NCBI RefSeq assembly: GCF_000720425.1
Contig: NZ_JOAJ01000003.1
Span: forward strand, 248,001-312,000
Direction of reading: 5' to 3'
Source of the DNA: Nocardia rhamnosiphila NBRC 108938
GTDB taxonomy: Bacteria > Actinomycetota > Actinomycetes > Mycobacteriales > Mycobacteriaceae
DNA: 64,000 nucleotides
Part shown: positions 12,001 to 22,199 of the stretch, one piece after another
Position numbering within the stretch: position 1 is the stretch's first letter
Layout: every line of letters begins with the position of its first letter
Translations under genes and position numbers: made by a program
The notes under the pieces: generated by a model
What the model was told of the DNA's origin: nothing
Database searches by the model: none
What the model saw: only the letters and a program-made list of their open reading frames with translations

Positions 12001-12590
12001 TCATCGTCTCCGGACAACGCGGTACGTGCCGCGTCCTCGGCCGACCTCATCACAGAACTCCGTTCGTCCAACCAGCTCTGCAGGATCGACACAGCAGCAG
12101 CCTGGTCGATCACCTGCCGCTGTCCGCGCGCTCGAACACCACTGTCCCGCAGAGCGCGTGCAGCAGACACCGTAGTCAAACGTTCGTCGGAAAGCCGGAT
12201 CGGCACTTCGGGCAGCGAGTCGCGCAACCTTCCGGCGAATTCCGTTGCCATGCGCGCCGAGGTCCCCTTCTCGCCGCGCAGCGTGCGAGGCAACCCGACG
12301 ATGATCTCCACCGCCTCGTACTCGTCCGCGATCGCCGCGATCCGCGCGATATCCGCGCCCGCCCCGGGCGCGGAACCGCCGGCGTGGGCAGCCCGCGGCC
12401 GCCCGGCGCGCCGGGAGCCGGTATCGCGGGGCACGGTCTCCACCGGGGTCGCGAGGATCCCGTCGGGATCACTCGCGGCGACCCCGATCCGCACACTGCC
12501 CACATCGATGCCCAGCCGCCTGCCCCGGCCCGGATCCGTGGCAGGATCGGGCCGGTCGACGGGCGGGTCGTCCAGCGAGCCCACCGTCAT
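11997..12590 (-). CDS. ruvX: Putative Holliday junction resolvase RuvX (YqgF family)
   Basis: A 197-residue RNase H-fold protein. YqgF/RuvX is linked to rRNA 5'-end processing and, in mycobacteria, Holliday junction cleavage. The acidic active-site residues sit in [13 protein letters not shown] (strand 1), DERLTTVSA and DQAAAVSIL near the C-terminus; [15 protein letters not shown] is the other family signature. The first 25 residues are a proline/aspartate-rich extension, and a loop at about 60-75 is expanded. The start shares one base with the alaS stop and the gene overlaps mltG by four bases. Confidence 0.9.
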   Translation of the reverse strand: MTVGSLDDPPVDRPDPATDPGRGRRLGIDVGSVRIGVAASDPDGILATPVETVPRDTGSRRAGRPRAAHAGGSAPGAGADIARIAAIADEYEAVEIIVGLPRTLRGEKGTSARMATEFAGRLRDSLPEVPIRLSDERLTTVSAARALRDSGVRARGQRQVIDQAAAVSILQSWLDERSSVMRSAEDAARTALSGDDE

Positions 12591-15268
12591 CAGCCGGCGT
12601 GCGCGCCGATGTGAGCGCGTACCGCCGCCAGACCCGCGTCGATACCGGACGGGTCCGAGCCCGCGCCCTGCGCCATCTCCGGCTTGCCGCCGCCGCGGCC
12701 GGAGATCCGCGGCCCGAAGACGGCCACCAGATCACCGGCGGCGAAGCCCAGCGCCTGGGCGGGCTTGTTCACGGTCACCACGAACGGCACCTTGCCCTCG
12801 TTATTTCCGAGCAACACCACGACAGCGGGGGTGGAACCCAGCCGGCCACGGATATCGGTGGCCAGGGTGCGCAGATCACCCGCCGATACTCCGGCCGGTG
12901 CGGCGGCCGCGACCAGCAGCACGTCCCCGAGCCGTTCGGCGGCATCGGCATAGGAACCCGCCGACGACAGCACGGCCGCGATCTTGGTCCGCTCGAGTTC
13001 CTTCTCCGCGACGCGGAGCCGGTCCACCAGCTGCTCGACCCGCCCCGGTACCTCGTCCGAGGGCACCTTCAGCATCGAGGCGACCCCCGCCAGCAACGCA
13101 CGTTCCTTGGCCAGATATTGGTACGAATCCAACCCGACGAAGGCCTCCACCCGGCGTACGCCCGAACCCACCGACGACTCGCCGAGCAGGGTGATCGGGC
13201 CGATCTGCGAGGAGTGACCCACGTGGGTGCCACCGCAGAGCTCCATGGAGAACGGCCCGCCGATCTCGACCACGCGGACCCGGTCGCCGTAGTTCTCCCC
13301 GAACAGCGCCAGCGCGCCCATTTCCTTGGCCTTGGGCAGATCGGTGACGAAGGTGTTCACCGAGAAGTCCGCGCCGACCCCGTCGTTGGACACCGCCTCG
13401 ATATCGGCCTTCTGCTGCTCGCTGAGCTGACCCTGCCAGTTGAAATCGAACCGCAGGTAGCCCGGTTTGTTGAGCGAACCGGCCTGGACCGCGTTCGGTC
13501 CCAGCACCTGGCGCAGTGCCGCGTGCACCATATGGGTGCCCGAATGTCCCTGGGTGGCGCCGCGCCGCCAGCCCGGGTCGACCTGGGCCAGCACCACATC
13601 GCCTTCGGTGATCTGTCCCTGTTCGACGGTGCACCGATGCACCCAGAGCTTCTTCGCGATCTTCTGCACATCGTTGACGACGAGCTTCGTCCCCGCCGCG
13701 GTGATCGTGCCGCGGTCGGCGATCTGACCACCGGATTCCGCGTAGAGCGGGCTACGGTCCAGGATCACCTCGATATCGGTGCCCGCCGGCGCGGTCGGCA
13801 CCCGGACTCCCTCGGAGATCAGCGCCAGTACATGGGCCTCCGAGGTCAGCTCGTCGAAACCGGTGAATTCGGTATCGCCGCGATCGACCAGGTCCTTGTA
13901 CACCGAGAGATCGGCGTGCGCGTGCTTGCGGGCGTGCGCGTCCTCCTTCGCCCGCCGCCGCTGTTCGGCCATGAGCGTGCGGAACCCGTCCTCGTCCACC
14001 GAGAGGCCGGCTTCCGCGGCCATCTCCAGGGTCAGGTCGATCGGGAAACCGTAGGTGTCGTGCAGGGTGAAGGCGTCGGCGCCGGAGATGGTGCCGGCGC
14101 CGCCGCGCGAGGTCGCCGCCTTGACCTGCTCCGCTGTTTCGTCGAACAGCTTGGAACCCGTGCTCAAGGTCTTACGGAACGCCGTCTCCTCGCCGACCGC
14201 GACGGTTTCGATCCGCGCGTAGTCGGTGGACAGTTCGGGATACGAGGGCGCCATAAGCGCGCTCACGACCCGCATGAACTCGCTCATCACCGGCTGTTCG
14301 GCGCCGAGCAGCCGGGCCGAGCGCACGATCCGGCGCAGCAACCGGCGCAGCACGTAGCCGCGGCCGTCGTTGCCGGGGTTGACGCCGTCGGCGATCAGCA
14401 TGGCCGAGGTGCGCGCGTGGTCGGCGATCACCCGGAACCGGACGTCGTCGGCGTGTTCGACACCGTAGGAGCGGCCGGTCAATTCCTCGGCCTTGTCGAT
14501 GATGGGACGCAGCAGATCGGTTTCGTAGACGTTGTCGACGCCCTGCAGCAGCAGTGCGATGCGCTCGACGCCCATACCGGTATCGATGTTCTTCTTCGGC
14601 AGCACGCCCACCGGCGGAAAGCCCAGCTTCGGGCTGTCCTCGCCGCGGATGTCCTGCATGAAGACCAGGTTCCAGATCTCCAGGTAACGGTCCTCGTCGG
14701 CGACCGGGCCACCGTCGCGGCCGTACTCGGGCCCGCGGTCGTAGTAGATCTCCGAACAGGGGCCGCCGGGACCGGGCACGCCCATATCCCAGTAGTTGTC
14801 CTTACCGTCGCGGAACTGGATCCGCTCCTCGGGGATACCGGCCACCCGGCGCCAGATCTCGGCGGCCTCGGGGTCGTCCTGGTAAGCGGTGACCCAGATC
14901 CGCTCCGGGTCGAACCCGTACCCGCCGTCCTCCTGCGAGTTGGTGATCAGCTCCCAGGCGAAGCGGATAGCGCCTTCCTTGAAGTAGTCACCGAACGAGA
15001 AATTACCCGCCATCTGGAAGAACGTATTGTGCCGAGTGGTGACGCCGACTTCCTCGATATCACCGGTACGCACACATTTCTGCACGCTGGTCGCACGCGG
15101 GAACGGCGGCGTCTGCTGACCGAGGAAATACGGCTTGAACTGCACCATGCCCGCGTTCACGAACAGCAGGTTCGGGTCGTCGAGAATCAGCGATGCACTG
15201 GACACCTCTGTATGCCCGGCACTTACGAAATGGTCCAGGAACCGCCGTCTGATCTCGTGGGTCTGCAC
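12590..15268 (-). CDS. alaS: Alanyl-tRNA synthetase
   Basis: An 892-residue class II synthetase with all parts. The catalytic N-terminus has [18 protein letters not shown] and [20 protein letters not shown]. The editing domain has the zinc histidines in [11 protein letters not shown] and [13 protein letters not shown], which remove mischarged Ser or Gly. The C-Ala domain at the end has the glycine-rich [17 protein letters not shown]. Length matches mycobacterial AlaRS. It lies 36 bases downstream of rarA and heads the overlapping alaS-ruvX-mltG-aroE run. Confidence 0.97.
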   Translation of the reverse strand: MQTHEIRRRFLDHFVSAGHTEVSSASLILDDPNLLFVNAGMVQFKPYFLGQQTPPFPRATSVQKCVRTGDIEEVGVTTRHNTFFQMAGNFSFGDYFKEGAIRFAWELITNSQEDGGYGFDPERIWVTAYQDDPEAAEIWRRVAGIPEERIQFRDGKDNYWDMGVPGPGGPCSEIYYDRGPEYGRDGGPVADEDRYLEIWNLVFMQDIRGEDSPKLGFPPVGVLPKKNIDTGMGVERIALLLQGVDNVYETDLLRPIIDKAEELTGRSYGVEHADDVRFRVIADHARTSAMLIADGVNPGNDGRGYVLRRLLRRIVRSARLLGAEQPVMSEFMRVVSALMAPSYPELSTDYARIETVAVGEETAFRKTLSTGSKLFDETAEQVKAATSRGGAGTISGADAFTLHDTYGFPIDLTLEMAAEAGLSVDEDGFRTLMAEQRRRAKEDAHARKHAHADLSVYKDLVDRGDTEFTGFDELTSEAHVLALISEGVRVPTAPAGTDIEVILDRSPLYAESGGQIADRGTITAAGTKLVVNDVQKIAKKLWVHRCTVEQGQITEGDVVLAQVDPGWRRGATQGHSGTHMVHAALRQVLGPNAVQAGSLNKPGYLRFDFNWQGQLSEQQKADIEAVSNDGVGADFSVNTFVTDLPKAKEMGALALFGENYGDRVRVVEIGGPFSMELCGGTHVGHSSQIGPITLLGESSVGSGVRRVEAFVGLDSYQYLAKERALLAGVASMLKVPSDEVPGRVEQLVDRLRVAEKELERTKIAAVLSSAGSYADAAERLGDVLLVAAAAPAGVSAGDLRTLATDIRGRLGSTPAVVVLLGNNEGKVPFVVTVNKPAQALGFAAGDLVAVFGPRISGRGGGKPEMAQGAGSDPSGIDAGLAAVRAHIGAHAG

Positions 15269-15304
15269 GAATATCCAGCCTACCGGTGCCGCGCACCCGA
15301 ATTA

Positions 15305-16678
15305 TCACCGAGCCGGGTTTCCGGGGCGCAGACCCCGCACGATCCGGCGCAGCGTGCTCACCCGGGGCCCGACCGCCCGCTCGTGGCCGTGGTCGGTCGG
15401 GTGGTAATAGTCCACCCCGACGAGTTCGTCCGGCGGGTACTGCTGGGCGAGGACCCCGTCCGGGTCGTCGTGCGGGTAGCGGTAGCCCTGGGCGTTGCCG
15501 AGCCGCTCCGCACCCGCGTAGTGCCCGTCCCGCAGATGCGGCGGCACCGTGCCCGCCTTCCCGGCGGCCACATCGGCCATGGCCGCGCCGATCGCCGCGA
15601 CCACCGCGCCCGATTTCGGCGCGGTCGCCAGATGGATGGTGGCCTGTGCCAGCGCCAGCCGGGCCTCCGGTAGCCCGACCAGCTGCACCACCTGGGCCGC
15701 CGCGGTCGCCGTCTGCAGCGCGGTCGGGTCGGCCATACCGATGTCCTCACTGGCGTGGATCATCAGGCGGCGGGCGATGAAGCGCGGGTCCTCCCCCGCG
15801 GTCAGCATGCGGGCCAGATAGTGCAGCGCCGCGTCCACGTCGGAGCCGCGGATCGATTTGATGAACGCGCTGATCACGTCGTAGTGCTGGTCACCGGCCC
15901 GGTCGTACCGGACGGCCGCCTTGTCGATACTGGCGGCCACCAGGTCGAGATCCACCGTCCCGTCCAGCGAGGATTCCGCCGAGGCCTCCAGCGCGGTGAG
16001 GGCCCGCCGGGCATCACCGCCGGCGATCCGCACGATGTGGTCGAGGGCCTCGCCGGTCACCGTGTACTGCCCGTCCAGACCGCGCGGATCGGCGATGGCC
16101 CGGGTGAGCACTGCCCGGATATCGTCGGGCCCGAGCGAGTGCAGCTGCAGTACCAGCGACCGCGACAGCAGCGGCGCCACCACCGAGAACGACGGGTTCT
16201 CCGTGGTCGCGCCGACCAGTAGCACGATGCGGTTCTCCACCGCGGCCAGCAGCGCGTCCTGCTGGGTTTTGGAAAAGCGGTGTACCTCGTCGATGAACAG
16301 CACGGTCTGTTCGCCCGCGGTGAGCCGCCGACGTGAGATATCGATGACCGCCCGCACCTCTTTGACGCCGGCGGACAGGGCCGACAGGGCCTCGAACCGG
16401 CGCCCGGTGGCATACGAGATCAGCGACGCGAGCGTCGTCTTCCCGGTACCGGGCGGCCCGTACAGCAGCACCGACGCCGCACCCGACCCCTCCACCAGCC
16501 GCCGCAGCGGCGACCCGGGGCCCAGCAGATGCTGCTGCCCGACGACCTCGTCGAGCGAGGCGGGCCGCATCCGCACCGCGAGCGGGGCACGCGCCCCACC
16601 GTCCCGTGCGGCCTCGCCCGCGAAGGCGATCTCCGGTGCGCCCGCCCCCGCACCGGGCAGATCGAACAGACCGTCCAT
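15305..16678 (-). CDS. rarA: Replication-associated recombination protein A (RarA/MgsA), AAA+ ATPase
   Basis: A 457-residue clamp-loader-like AAA+ protein that acts at stalled forks. Walker A is [14 protein letters not shown], Walker [11 protein letters not shown], sensor 1 GATTENPSF, and the C-terminal tetramerisation region contains [25 protein letters not shown] with the late HYAGAERLG motif. The ATG at 16678 gives MDGLFDLPG, a typical opening; a GTG-like start at 16708 would add ten residues. It precedes alaS on the same strand, as Rv2559c does in M. tuberculosis. Confidence 0.93.
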   Translation of the reverse strand: MDGLFDLPGAGAGAPEIAFAGEAARDGGARAPLAVRMRPASLDEVVGQQHLLGPGSPLRRLVEGSGAASVLLYGPPGTGKTTLASLISYATGRRFEALSALSAGVKEVRAVIDISRRRLTAGEQTVLFIDEVHRFSKTQQDALLAAVENRIVLLVGATTENPSFSVVAPLLSRSLVLQLHSLGPDDIRAVLTRAIADPRGLDGQYTVTGEALDHIVRIAGGDARRALTALEASAESSLDGTVDLDLVAASIDKAAVRYDRAGDQHYDVISAFIKSIRGSDVDAALHYLARMLTAGEDPRFIARRLMIHASEDIGMADPTALQTATAAAQVVQLVGLPEARLALAQATIHLATAPKSGAVVAAIGAAMADVAAGKAGTVPPHLRDGHYAGAERLGNAQGYRYPHDDPDGVLAQQYPPDELVGVDYYHPTDHGHERAVGPRVSTLRRIVRGLRPGNPAR

Positions 16679-16906
16679 GCCTGCGACCGTACCGCCCGGC
16701 GCCGACACGGAGGCCGGGCGCGGCCACCGGAGACCGCACGGGCGGCCTCTCGGCTCGTCACGCGACAGGTGGGTCGGTCGGCGAAGTGGGAGGCGGGCTC
16801 ACACGCCGACCGACAGGCAGACCCACACGCGAAGGTGGCAGGCAGACTCGCCCGCGAAGGTTCTGTGTTTTTCGGCGGCGCCTTCGGAGCCGCCGAAAAA
16901 CACAGC
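16679..16906. other. Intergenic region between rarA and the phosphotransferase gene
   Basis: About 230 bases without a credible gene. It holds the rarA promoter region, short imperfect direct repeats around 16800-16860 (GCGAAGGT-type words), and the long hairpin described separately. Open frames on either strand here are shadows of neighbours. Confidence 0.5.
16863..16905. terminator. Perfect 17-bp hairpin just past the phosphotransferase stop
   Basis: Arms 16863-16879 and 16889-16905 are perfectly complementary with a nine-base loop. The T-run lies inside the stem and pairs with an A-run, so neither strand shows a classical stem followed by a U-tract. The stem begins two bases beyond the stop at 16907, so a terminator or a 3'-end stability element is the likely role. 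Confidence 0.55.
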
Positions 16907-18073
16907 TCAGCTGAAGTGTTCGTCGAGGACCGCGCAGACGGCTTCGGCGAAATCGCCGACGGCGTCGTTGCCGAGGCACCGCGCGTCCTCGGCCAGACCG
17001 GCCCACCGGTTGAGCAGCGCATCCGAGCGCGGCACCGACAGGCCGTGTTCGCGGGCGGCGGCGATACGCGCGTGATCGGCCGGGAGGAACCAGTAGGTGC
17101 TCAGCCATACCCAGATCAGCCGGGCTTCGAGGATCTTGTCCGCGAGCAGCGCGTCGTCGGCGAGCGCCGGCCAGACGCCGACCACTTCGGCGCGCCACGC
17201 CTCCACCATCTGCAGGGCGCGTTCGCGGGAGAGTTCGATATCGCAGAGGCAGCCGGGGAAGGAGACCAGCGCGTAGGCGATATCGAGGGTGGCGTCCCGG
17301 AATCCGCCCCATTCGTAGTCGAGGATGCGGGCGCCTTCGTCGTTGAGGATCACATTGTCGGGGCACAGGTCCGACGGGCTGAACGCCCGGAACCGGCCGC
17401 CGGTGAACAGGCGCGCGCCGTGCGCGATCTGTTCACTCACCTCGTCGGGGACCTCCATACCGAGTTCGCGCCGCAGCACCGCGGGCATCTCCGCGACCGC
17501 GGCCTCCGCCTGCTGGGCGATTCCGTCGACCCGGTGCACGACATCGACACGGCGCAGCAGTGCCACGAAATCGGGTTCGCGGCCCACCGTGGCGGCGTGC
17601 ATCCGGCCGAGCGCCTGCGCGAACGCCATCATGGCATTGCGGGTGGCCGGTTCGATCCCGGAACTCAGCACATCGGTGAGTTTGGTGTTCTCCCCGAGAT
17701 CGCTGAGGACGAGCAACCGGTCGGGCAGGCTGTGCGCGATCAGATAGGCGCCGGGGCGTTCCCCCCGGCTCAGCGCGGTGGTGAACTGGTAGGACACCGC
17801 CTCCCGGAGGAAGGCCGAATCGACGCTCGCGACACCCGGGGTGATGGTGACGTTCTTCGGGTCCGACACCGACCCGCGCACCTGCTTGATGATCAGGGTG
17901 CGGGGTAGCGAGAAAGCGTTTTCGGCGACCCGGACGCGGAGGACGGTCGTCCGTCCACTGCCGCTGAGTTCGGTGGGGTCGCTCAGCTTCACCGGAGCAC
18001 CCATTCGCTTTGTGAGCAACTGCTGTGCTGCGGATACGACTTCGGTGGCTCGTTCGGCCAGTAGTGCAGTCAT
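16907..18073 (-). CDS. Aminoglycoside-phosphotransferase-fold (APH) protein with altered catalytic loop
   Basis: A 388-residue protein with the APH/choline-kinase fold. The N-lobe has TLIIKQVRG with the ATP lysine (about 60-68). The C-lobe has RAFSPSDLCPDNVILND where typical members have HGDxxxxN, then LDYEWGGFRD in place of the metal-binding DxD/DFG region. The Asp and Asn of the catalytic loop are kept, while the usual His-Gly is Pro-Ser. Kinase activity on a small molecule is therefore plausible but not assured. The substrate is unknown and nothing nearby points to one. ATG 18073 is chosen; the first 70 bases upstream are shared with a divergent gene's regulatory region. Confidence 0.7.
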   Translation of the reverse strand: MTALLAERATEVVSAAQQLLTKRMGAPVKLSDPTELSGSGRTTVLRVRVAENAFSLPRTLIIKQVRGSVSDPKNVTITPGVASVDSAFLREAVSYQFTTALSRGERPGAYLIAHSLPDRLLVLSDLGENTKLTDVLSSGIEPATRNAMMAFAQALGRMHAATVGREPDFVALLRRVDVVHRVDGIAQQAEAAVAEMPAVLRRELGMEVPDEVSEQIAHGARLFTGGRFRAFSPSDLCPDNVILNDEGARILDYEWGGFRDATLDIAYALVSFPGCLCDIELSRERALQMVEAWRAEVVGVWPALADDALLADKILEARLIWVWLSTYWFLPADHARIAAAREHGLSVPRSDALLNRWAGLAEDARCLGNDAVGDFAEAVCAVLDEHFS

Positions 18074-18264
18074 CGCATCTCAAGTTACTCGCATCCGGTC
18101 ACTTCTAGCGAGCGGTTGAACAACCTTTCCGTGTCGTTCGGCGTGTCCGCCGCGCTCCCCGCCGCGTGACCGGCCTGCTTGACACCGCTGTGCCGGTCGG
18201 GTTTTCTCGATCTGAACTGCTGTGCGCCACACCGGAAACCAGCTGCGTCGAAAGGTATGCCAGC

Positions 18265-19275
18265 GTGACCGACACACCGCGTTCCGCCCCGGTCTCTCCC
18301 GGCGATCCGGCAGGTGAGCAGCCCCCCGCACCCGGCGGCCCGCGGCCCGCCGCCGCGCCCCAGGGCGGCAGTGCCGTGGTGAGCAGCGACACTCCGCTCC
18401 CCGGCGCCCCACCACCGGCGGGCAAACCACCCGCGACCCGGCCGGGCACCGTGGACGAGACGCCCGGTGTGCCGCGCGACGCCCCACCGCCCGATGCCGC
18501 CGGGGCCGGCGCTCCGGGGCCTGCGGGCACCACACCGTACGGCACCGCGGAGCCCGGCGGCGTCCCCGGTCGGCCGGTGTACGGGCCGACCGGCACGGGA
18601 CCGGACCCCAACACCGGGACCTACGGCTACCAGGCCTACGGCACCGGGATCCCGGGTCGGCTCGATATCGGCCACGCGCTCAGCTACGGCTTGGAGAAGT
18701 TCAAGCGCAATCCGGGACCGTGGGTCGCGGTCACCTCGCTCGGCCTGATCATCTATCTGCTGGTCTGTCTGGTCGTCCGGGTGGTGGAGCCGCGCTCGGC
18801 GCTCGGCCTGTTCGTGATATTCGCCGCCGTCATGGCCGGGTTGTGGCTGCTACAAGCCGCCATGGTGCGGGGTGCGCTGTACGAAACCGACGGTTACCGG
18901 CCGGGTTTCGGTTCCTACTTCTATCTGGGCAGTATGGCGAACGCGTTCCTGACCGCGCTGCTCGCCTTCCTCGCGACCACCCTGGCCTCCGCGCTGTGCC
19001 TGCTCCCGGGGATCGCGGTGGGGATCGGCTGTATGTTCTCGCTGCACTTCGCCATCGAACAGGGGCAGAGCCCGGTGGAAGCCATCAAGTCCAGCTTCCT
19101 GCTGGTGCTACGGGACCCGGTCAGGGTGCTGCTCCTGGTGCTCACAGTGGTCGTGGTCACGGCACTCGGCCTGCTGGCCTGCGGGCTCGGCCTGCTGGTC
19201 GCGGGCCCGGTGGCGACGATCGCGGTCACCTACGCGTATCGCACGCTCACCGGGGGCCCGGTGTCACCCGTGTAG
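18265..19275 (+). CDS. Proline/glycine-rich integral membrane protein (Rv2560-like)
   Basis: A 336-residue protein in two parts. Residues 1-130 are disordered and rich in Pro, Gly and Ala. Residues 140-335 form a membrane domain with about four long hydrophobic segments that opens with DIGHALSYGLEKFKRNPGPW. Architecture and position between rarA and aspS match M. tuberculosis Rv2560, a proline- and glycine-rich membrane protein of unknown function. The GTG at 18265 has GAAAGG about nine bases upstream; an upstream open frame from 18166 lacks these signs. It ends seven bases before the convergent aspS stop. Confidence 0.75.
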   Translation: MTDTPRSAPVSPGDPAGEQPPAPGGPRPAAAPQGGSAVVSSDTPLPGAPPPAGKPPATRPGTVDETPGVPRDAPPPDAAGAGAPGPAGTTPYGTAEPGGVPGRPVYGPTGTGPDPNTGTYGYQAYGTGIPGRLDIGHALSYGLEKFKRNPGPWVAVTSLGLIIYLLVCLVVRVVEPRSALGLFVIFAAVMAGLWLLQAAMVRGALYETDGYRPGFGSYFYLGSMANAFLTALLAFLATTLASALCLLPGIAVGIGCMFSLHFAIEQGQSPVEAIKSSFLLVLRDPVRVLLLVLTVVVVTALGLLACGLGLLVAGPVATIAVTYAYRTLTGGPVSPV

Positions 19276-19282
19276 CGGGAAC

Positions 19283-21109
19283 CTAGGCGCTACCACCTGC
19301 CGGGGCCGCGGCCTGCACCGCGCCGTTGCTCTCCGACCCCTTCCCCTTGGGCTGGGGCGCCGCGTCCAGACCGGCTTCCTTGCGCTGCAGGGCGGTGATC
19401 GGCGCCGGCGCGTCGGTGAGCGGGTCGACCCCGCCCCCGGTCTTCGGGAAGGCGATCACCTCGCGGATGGAATCCAGGCCGGCCAGCAGGGCGACGATAC
19501 GGTCCCAGCCGAAGGCGATACCGCCGTGCGGTGGGGCGCCGAAGGCGAATGCGTCCAGCAGGAAGCCGAACTTCTCCTGCGCTTCGGCTTCGCTGATCCC
19601 CATCACCTTGAATACGCGCTCCTGCACGTCCTTGCGATGGATACGGATACTGCCGCCGCCGATCTCGTTGCCGTTGCAGACGATGTCGTAGGCGTAGGCC
19701 AGCGCGGCGCCGGGGTCGGTGTCGAAGGTGTCCACCGATTCCGGCTTCGGCGAGGTGAACGCGTGGTGCACCGCCGTCCAGGCCGAATGTCCGAGCGCTA
19801 CATCGCCGCTGGCGGTGGCGTCGGCGGCCGGTTCGAACAGCGGGGCGTCCACGATCCAGACGAACGACCAGGCGTTCTCGTCGATCAGCCCCACCCGGTG
19901 CGCGATCTCGGAACGGGCCGCGCCCAGCAGTGCCCGCTGCGCCTTGGCCGGCCCGGCGGCGAAGAACACACAGTCACCCGGCTCGGCGCCGACGTGCGCG
20001 GCCAGGCCGGCGCGCTCGTCCTCGGTGAGATTCTTGGCGACCGGCCCGGTGAGGGTCCCGTCCTCGCCGACCAGTACATAGGCCAGGCCCTTGGCGCCGC
20101 GCTGTTTGGCCCAGTCCTGCCAGGCGTCGAGCTGCCGCCGCGGCTGGCTCGCGCCGCCCGGCATGACGACCGCACCGACGTAGGGCGCCTGGAACACCCG
20201 GAACGGGGTGTTCGCGAAGTATTCGGTGCACTCGGTGATCTCGACCCCGAAGCGGAGGTCCGGTTTGTCGCTGCCGAACCGCCGCATCGCCTCGGCGTAG
20301 GTCATATGCGGGATCGGCGTGGGAATCCGGTAACCGACGAGGTCCCACAGCGCCACCAGGATGTCCTCGGCGAGCAGGATGACATCCTCCTGCCGGACGA
20401 AGCTCATCTCCAGGTCGAGCTGGGTGAACTCGGGCTGGCGGTCGGCGCGGAAGTCCTCGTCGCGGTAGCAGCGCGCGATCTGGAAGTAGCGTTCGATTCC
20501 GCCCACCATGAGCAACTGCTTGAACAGCTGCGGGCTCTGCGGCAGGGCGTAGAAGTTACCGGGCTGCAGCCGGGCGGGCACCAGGAAGTCGCGGGCGCCC
20601 TCGGGGGTCGAACGGGTGAGCGTCGGAGTTTCGACCTCGACGAACTCGTGCCGGGCCAGCACCGCGCGGGCGGCGGCGTTCACCTTGGACCGCAGCCGGA
20701 TGGCATGGGCGGGGCCCTCGCGGCGCAGGTCCAGGTAGCGGTACCGGAGCCGGGCCTCCTCACCGGGCTGTTCGTCGAGCTGGAACGGCAGCGGCGCGCT
20801 CTCGTTGAGCACCTCGAGTTCCTTGACATCGACCTCGACCGCGCCGGTCGGGAGTTCCGGGTTCTCGTTGCCCGCGGGCCGCTGTTCCACCACGCCGACG
20901 ATCCGCACGCAGTATTCCGCCCGCAACCGGTGCGCCTGCTCCGCCGCCGGACCTTCGCGGAACACGACCTGCGCCACCCCGGACGCATCACGCAGATCGA
21001 TGAAGATCACGCCACCGTGGTCCCGCCGCCGTGCCACCCAACCGGAGAGGGTAACGGTCTGACCGGCCTGTTCACTTCGCAATGAACCGGCCAAGTGGGT
21101 GCGCAGCAC
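19283..21109 (-). CDS. aspS: Aspartyl-tRNA synthetase (probably non-discriminating Asp/Asn)
   Basis: A 608-residue bacterial-type AspRS. The N-terminal anticodon-binding OB fold starts [20 protein letters not shown]; the catalytic core has motif 2 [20 protein letters not shown], the GAD insertion domain, and motif 3 [15 protein letters not shown]. The GTG at 21109 has AAAGGA upstream; the frame is open to 21502 but that stretch is not conserved and overlaps the divergent gene. Mycobacterial AspRS also charges tRNA-Asn, and the same is likely here, though the discriminating residue cannot be checked by eye. The last 30 residues are a polar low-complexity tail. Confidence 0.96.
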   Translation of the reverse strand: MLRTHLAGSLRSEQAGQTVTLSGWVARRRDHGGVIFIDLRDASGVAQVVFREGPAAEQAHRLRAEYCVRIVGVVEQRPAGNENPELPTGAVEVDVKELEVLNESAPLPFQLDEQPGEEARLRYRYLDLRREGPAHAIRLRSKVNAAARAVLARHEFVEVETPTLTRSTPEGARDFLVPARLQPGNFYALPQSPQLFKQLLMVGGIERYFQIARCYRDEDFRADRQPEFTQLDLEMSFVRQEDVILLAEDILVALWDLVGYRIPTPIPHMTYAEAMRRFGSDKPDLRFGVEITECTEYFANTPFRVFQAPYVGAVVMPGGASQPRRQLDAWQDWAKQRGAKGLAYVLVGEDGTLTGPVAKNLTEDERAGLAAHVGAEPGDCVFFAAGPAKAQRALLGAARSEIAHRVGLIDENAWSFVWIVDAPLFEPAADATASGDVALGHSAWTAVHHAFTSPKPESVDTFDTDPGAALAYAYDIVCNGNEIGGGSIRIHRKDVQERVFKVMGISEAEAQEKFGFLLDAFAFGAPPHGGIAFGWDRIVALLAGLDSIREVIAFPKTGGGVDPLTDAPAPITALQRKEAGLDAAPQPKGKGSESNGAVQAAAPAGGSA

Positions 21110-21226
21110 GGTATTCCTTTCGACGGTCGGAGCACACCGGGACGGCCTCCGGATGCGGTTGCCATCGTAGTGGGCCCCGCCGAGCGGACGTAAACGGATA
21201 TATTGCGAGCACCCGAGCACGCCGCG

Positions 21227-21240
21227 GTGAACACGTTCAC
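21227..21240. promoter_or_regulatory. Palindrome just upstream of the metallopeptidase start
   Basis: GTGAACACGTTCAC consists of two perfect 6-base arms around two bases and ends 14 bases before the ATG at 21255. The position suits an operator that blocks transcription or initiation. It resembles AACnnGTT sites of TetR-type regulators but lacks the outer T/A of the KstR consensus. No regulator is assigned. Confidence 0.4.
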
Positions 21241-21254
21241 AGACGGGATCAGCC

Positions 21255-22181
21255 ATGACCTTCAACGAGGGATCACAGATCGACCCCGGTCGCGCCTCGT
21301 CGGGCCCGGGCCCGGGGCGGGGTGGGAAAATCGCCCTCGGCGGCGGCGCCGGCGGCCTGATCGTTCTGGTACTGGCCCTGCTGCTGGGTGGGGATCCGGG
21401 TTCGATGCTGGGCCAGTTCACCGGGGTCGAGGATGCACAGCAGGGCACCGGCGAGACCGCTGGTACGCCCGAGCACTGCCGGACCGGCGCCGACGCCAAC
21501 AAATACGTGGACTGCCGGGTGGTGCTGACCGCACAGAGCCTGGACTCGGTCTGGTCGGCGGAACTGCCGGGACAGACCGGGGTCGCCTATACCGAACCCG
21601 GTATCCGCCTGTTCACGGGCGGCATTTCCACGGGCTGCGGGTACGCGAGCAGTGAAGTGGGCCCGTTCTACTGCCCCGGCGACCGGACCGCCTATTTCGA
21701 TGTCGGTTTCTTCCAGGAACTGGTGGACCGGTTCGGTGCGAGCGGTGGGCCGCTCGCCCAGGAGTATGTGGTGGCGCACGAGGTGGGCCACCACATCCAG
21801 AACCTGCTCGGCGATATCGGCCGGGCGCAGCAGGATCCCCGGGGCCCGGAGTCCGGTGCGGTGCGCACCGAGCTGCAGGCCGACTGCTACGCGGGTATCT
21901 GGGCCCACTACGCGGACAAGACGCCCGCGCCGGGATCGGATACGCCGCTGCTGATGCCGCTGGCCGATACCGATATCAAGGATGCCCTGTCGGCCGCCTC
22001 CGCGGTCGGTGACGACCGGATCCAAGAAGCCGCGACGGGCCGGGTGAATCCGGAGGCGTGGACGCACGGCGCCTCCGATCAGCGCCAGAAGTGGTTTCTC
22101 ACCGGATACCGCACCGGCGAGGTGGCGGCCTGCGACACCTATTCGGCCGGCGATCTGAGCAACCCGGCGGGCCTGCGCTGA
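21255..22181 (+). CDS. Neutral zinc metallopeptidase, YpfJ family (Rv2575-like)
   Basis: A 308-residue protein with one N-terminal membrane anchor (about 27-46) and an extracytoplasmic zinc-peptidase domain. The [13 protein letters not shown] motif gives the HExxH zinc site, and [14 protein letters not shown] supplies the downstream glutamate. Four cysteines in the N-terminal half (in HCRTG, DCRVV, GCGYA and FYCPG) may form disulfides. The family (PF04228) is widespread and its substrates are unknown. Position beside aspS matches M. tuberculosis Rv2575. The palindrome at 21227 may control it. It converges with the ESX-substrate-like gene. Confidence 0.85.
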   Translation: MTFNEGSQIDPGRASSGPGPGRGGKIALGGGAGGLIVLVLALLLGGDPGSMLGQFTGVEDAQQGTGETAGTPEHCRTGADANKYVDCRVVLTAQSLDSVWSAELPGQTGVAYTEPGIRLFTGGISTGCGYASSEVGPFYCPGDRTAYFDVGFFQELVDRFGASGGPLAQEYVVAHEVGHHIQNLLGDIGRAQQDPRGPESGAVRTELQADCYAGIWAHYADKTPAPGSDTPLLMPLADTDIKDALSAASAVGDDRIQEAATGRVNPEAWTHGASDQRQKWFLTGYRTGEVAACDTYSAGDLSNPAGLR

Positions 22182-22199
22182 CCCGCCGGGACGGCCGGC

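Noticed and set aside
10477..13194. 905-codon plus-strand open frame antisense to mltG, ruvX and alaS
   Set aside because: It is a shadow frame of GC-rich codons. It lacks a ribosome site and reads through three well-supported genes; its translation is His/Arg/Gly-rich without motifs.
12599..15673. 1024-codon plus-strand open frame antisense to alaS
   Set aside because: The opposite strand encodes full-length AlaRS with every catalytic motif; the antisense translation is low-complexity and not credible.
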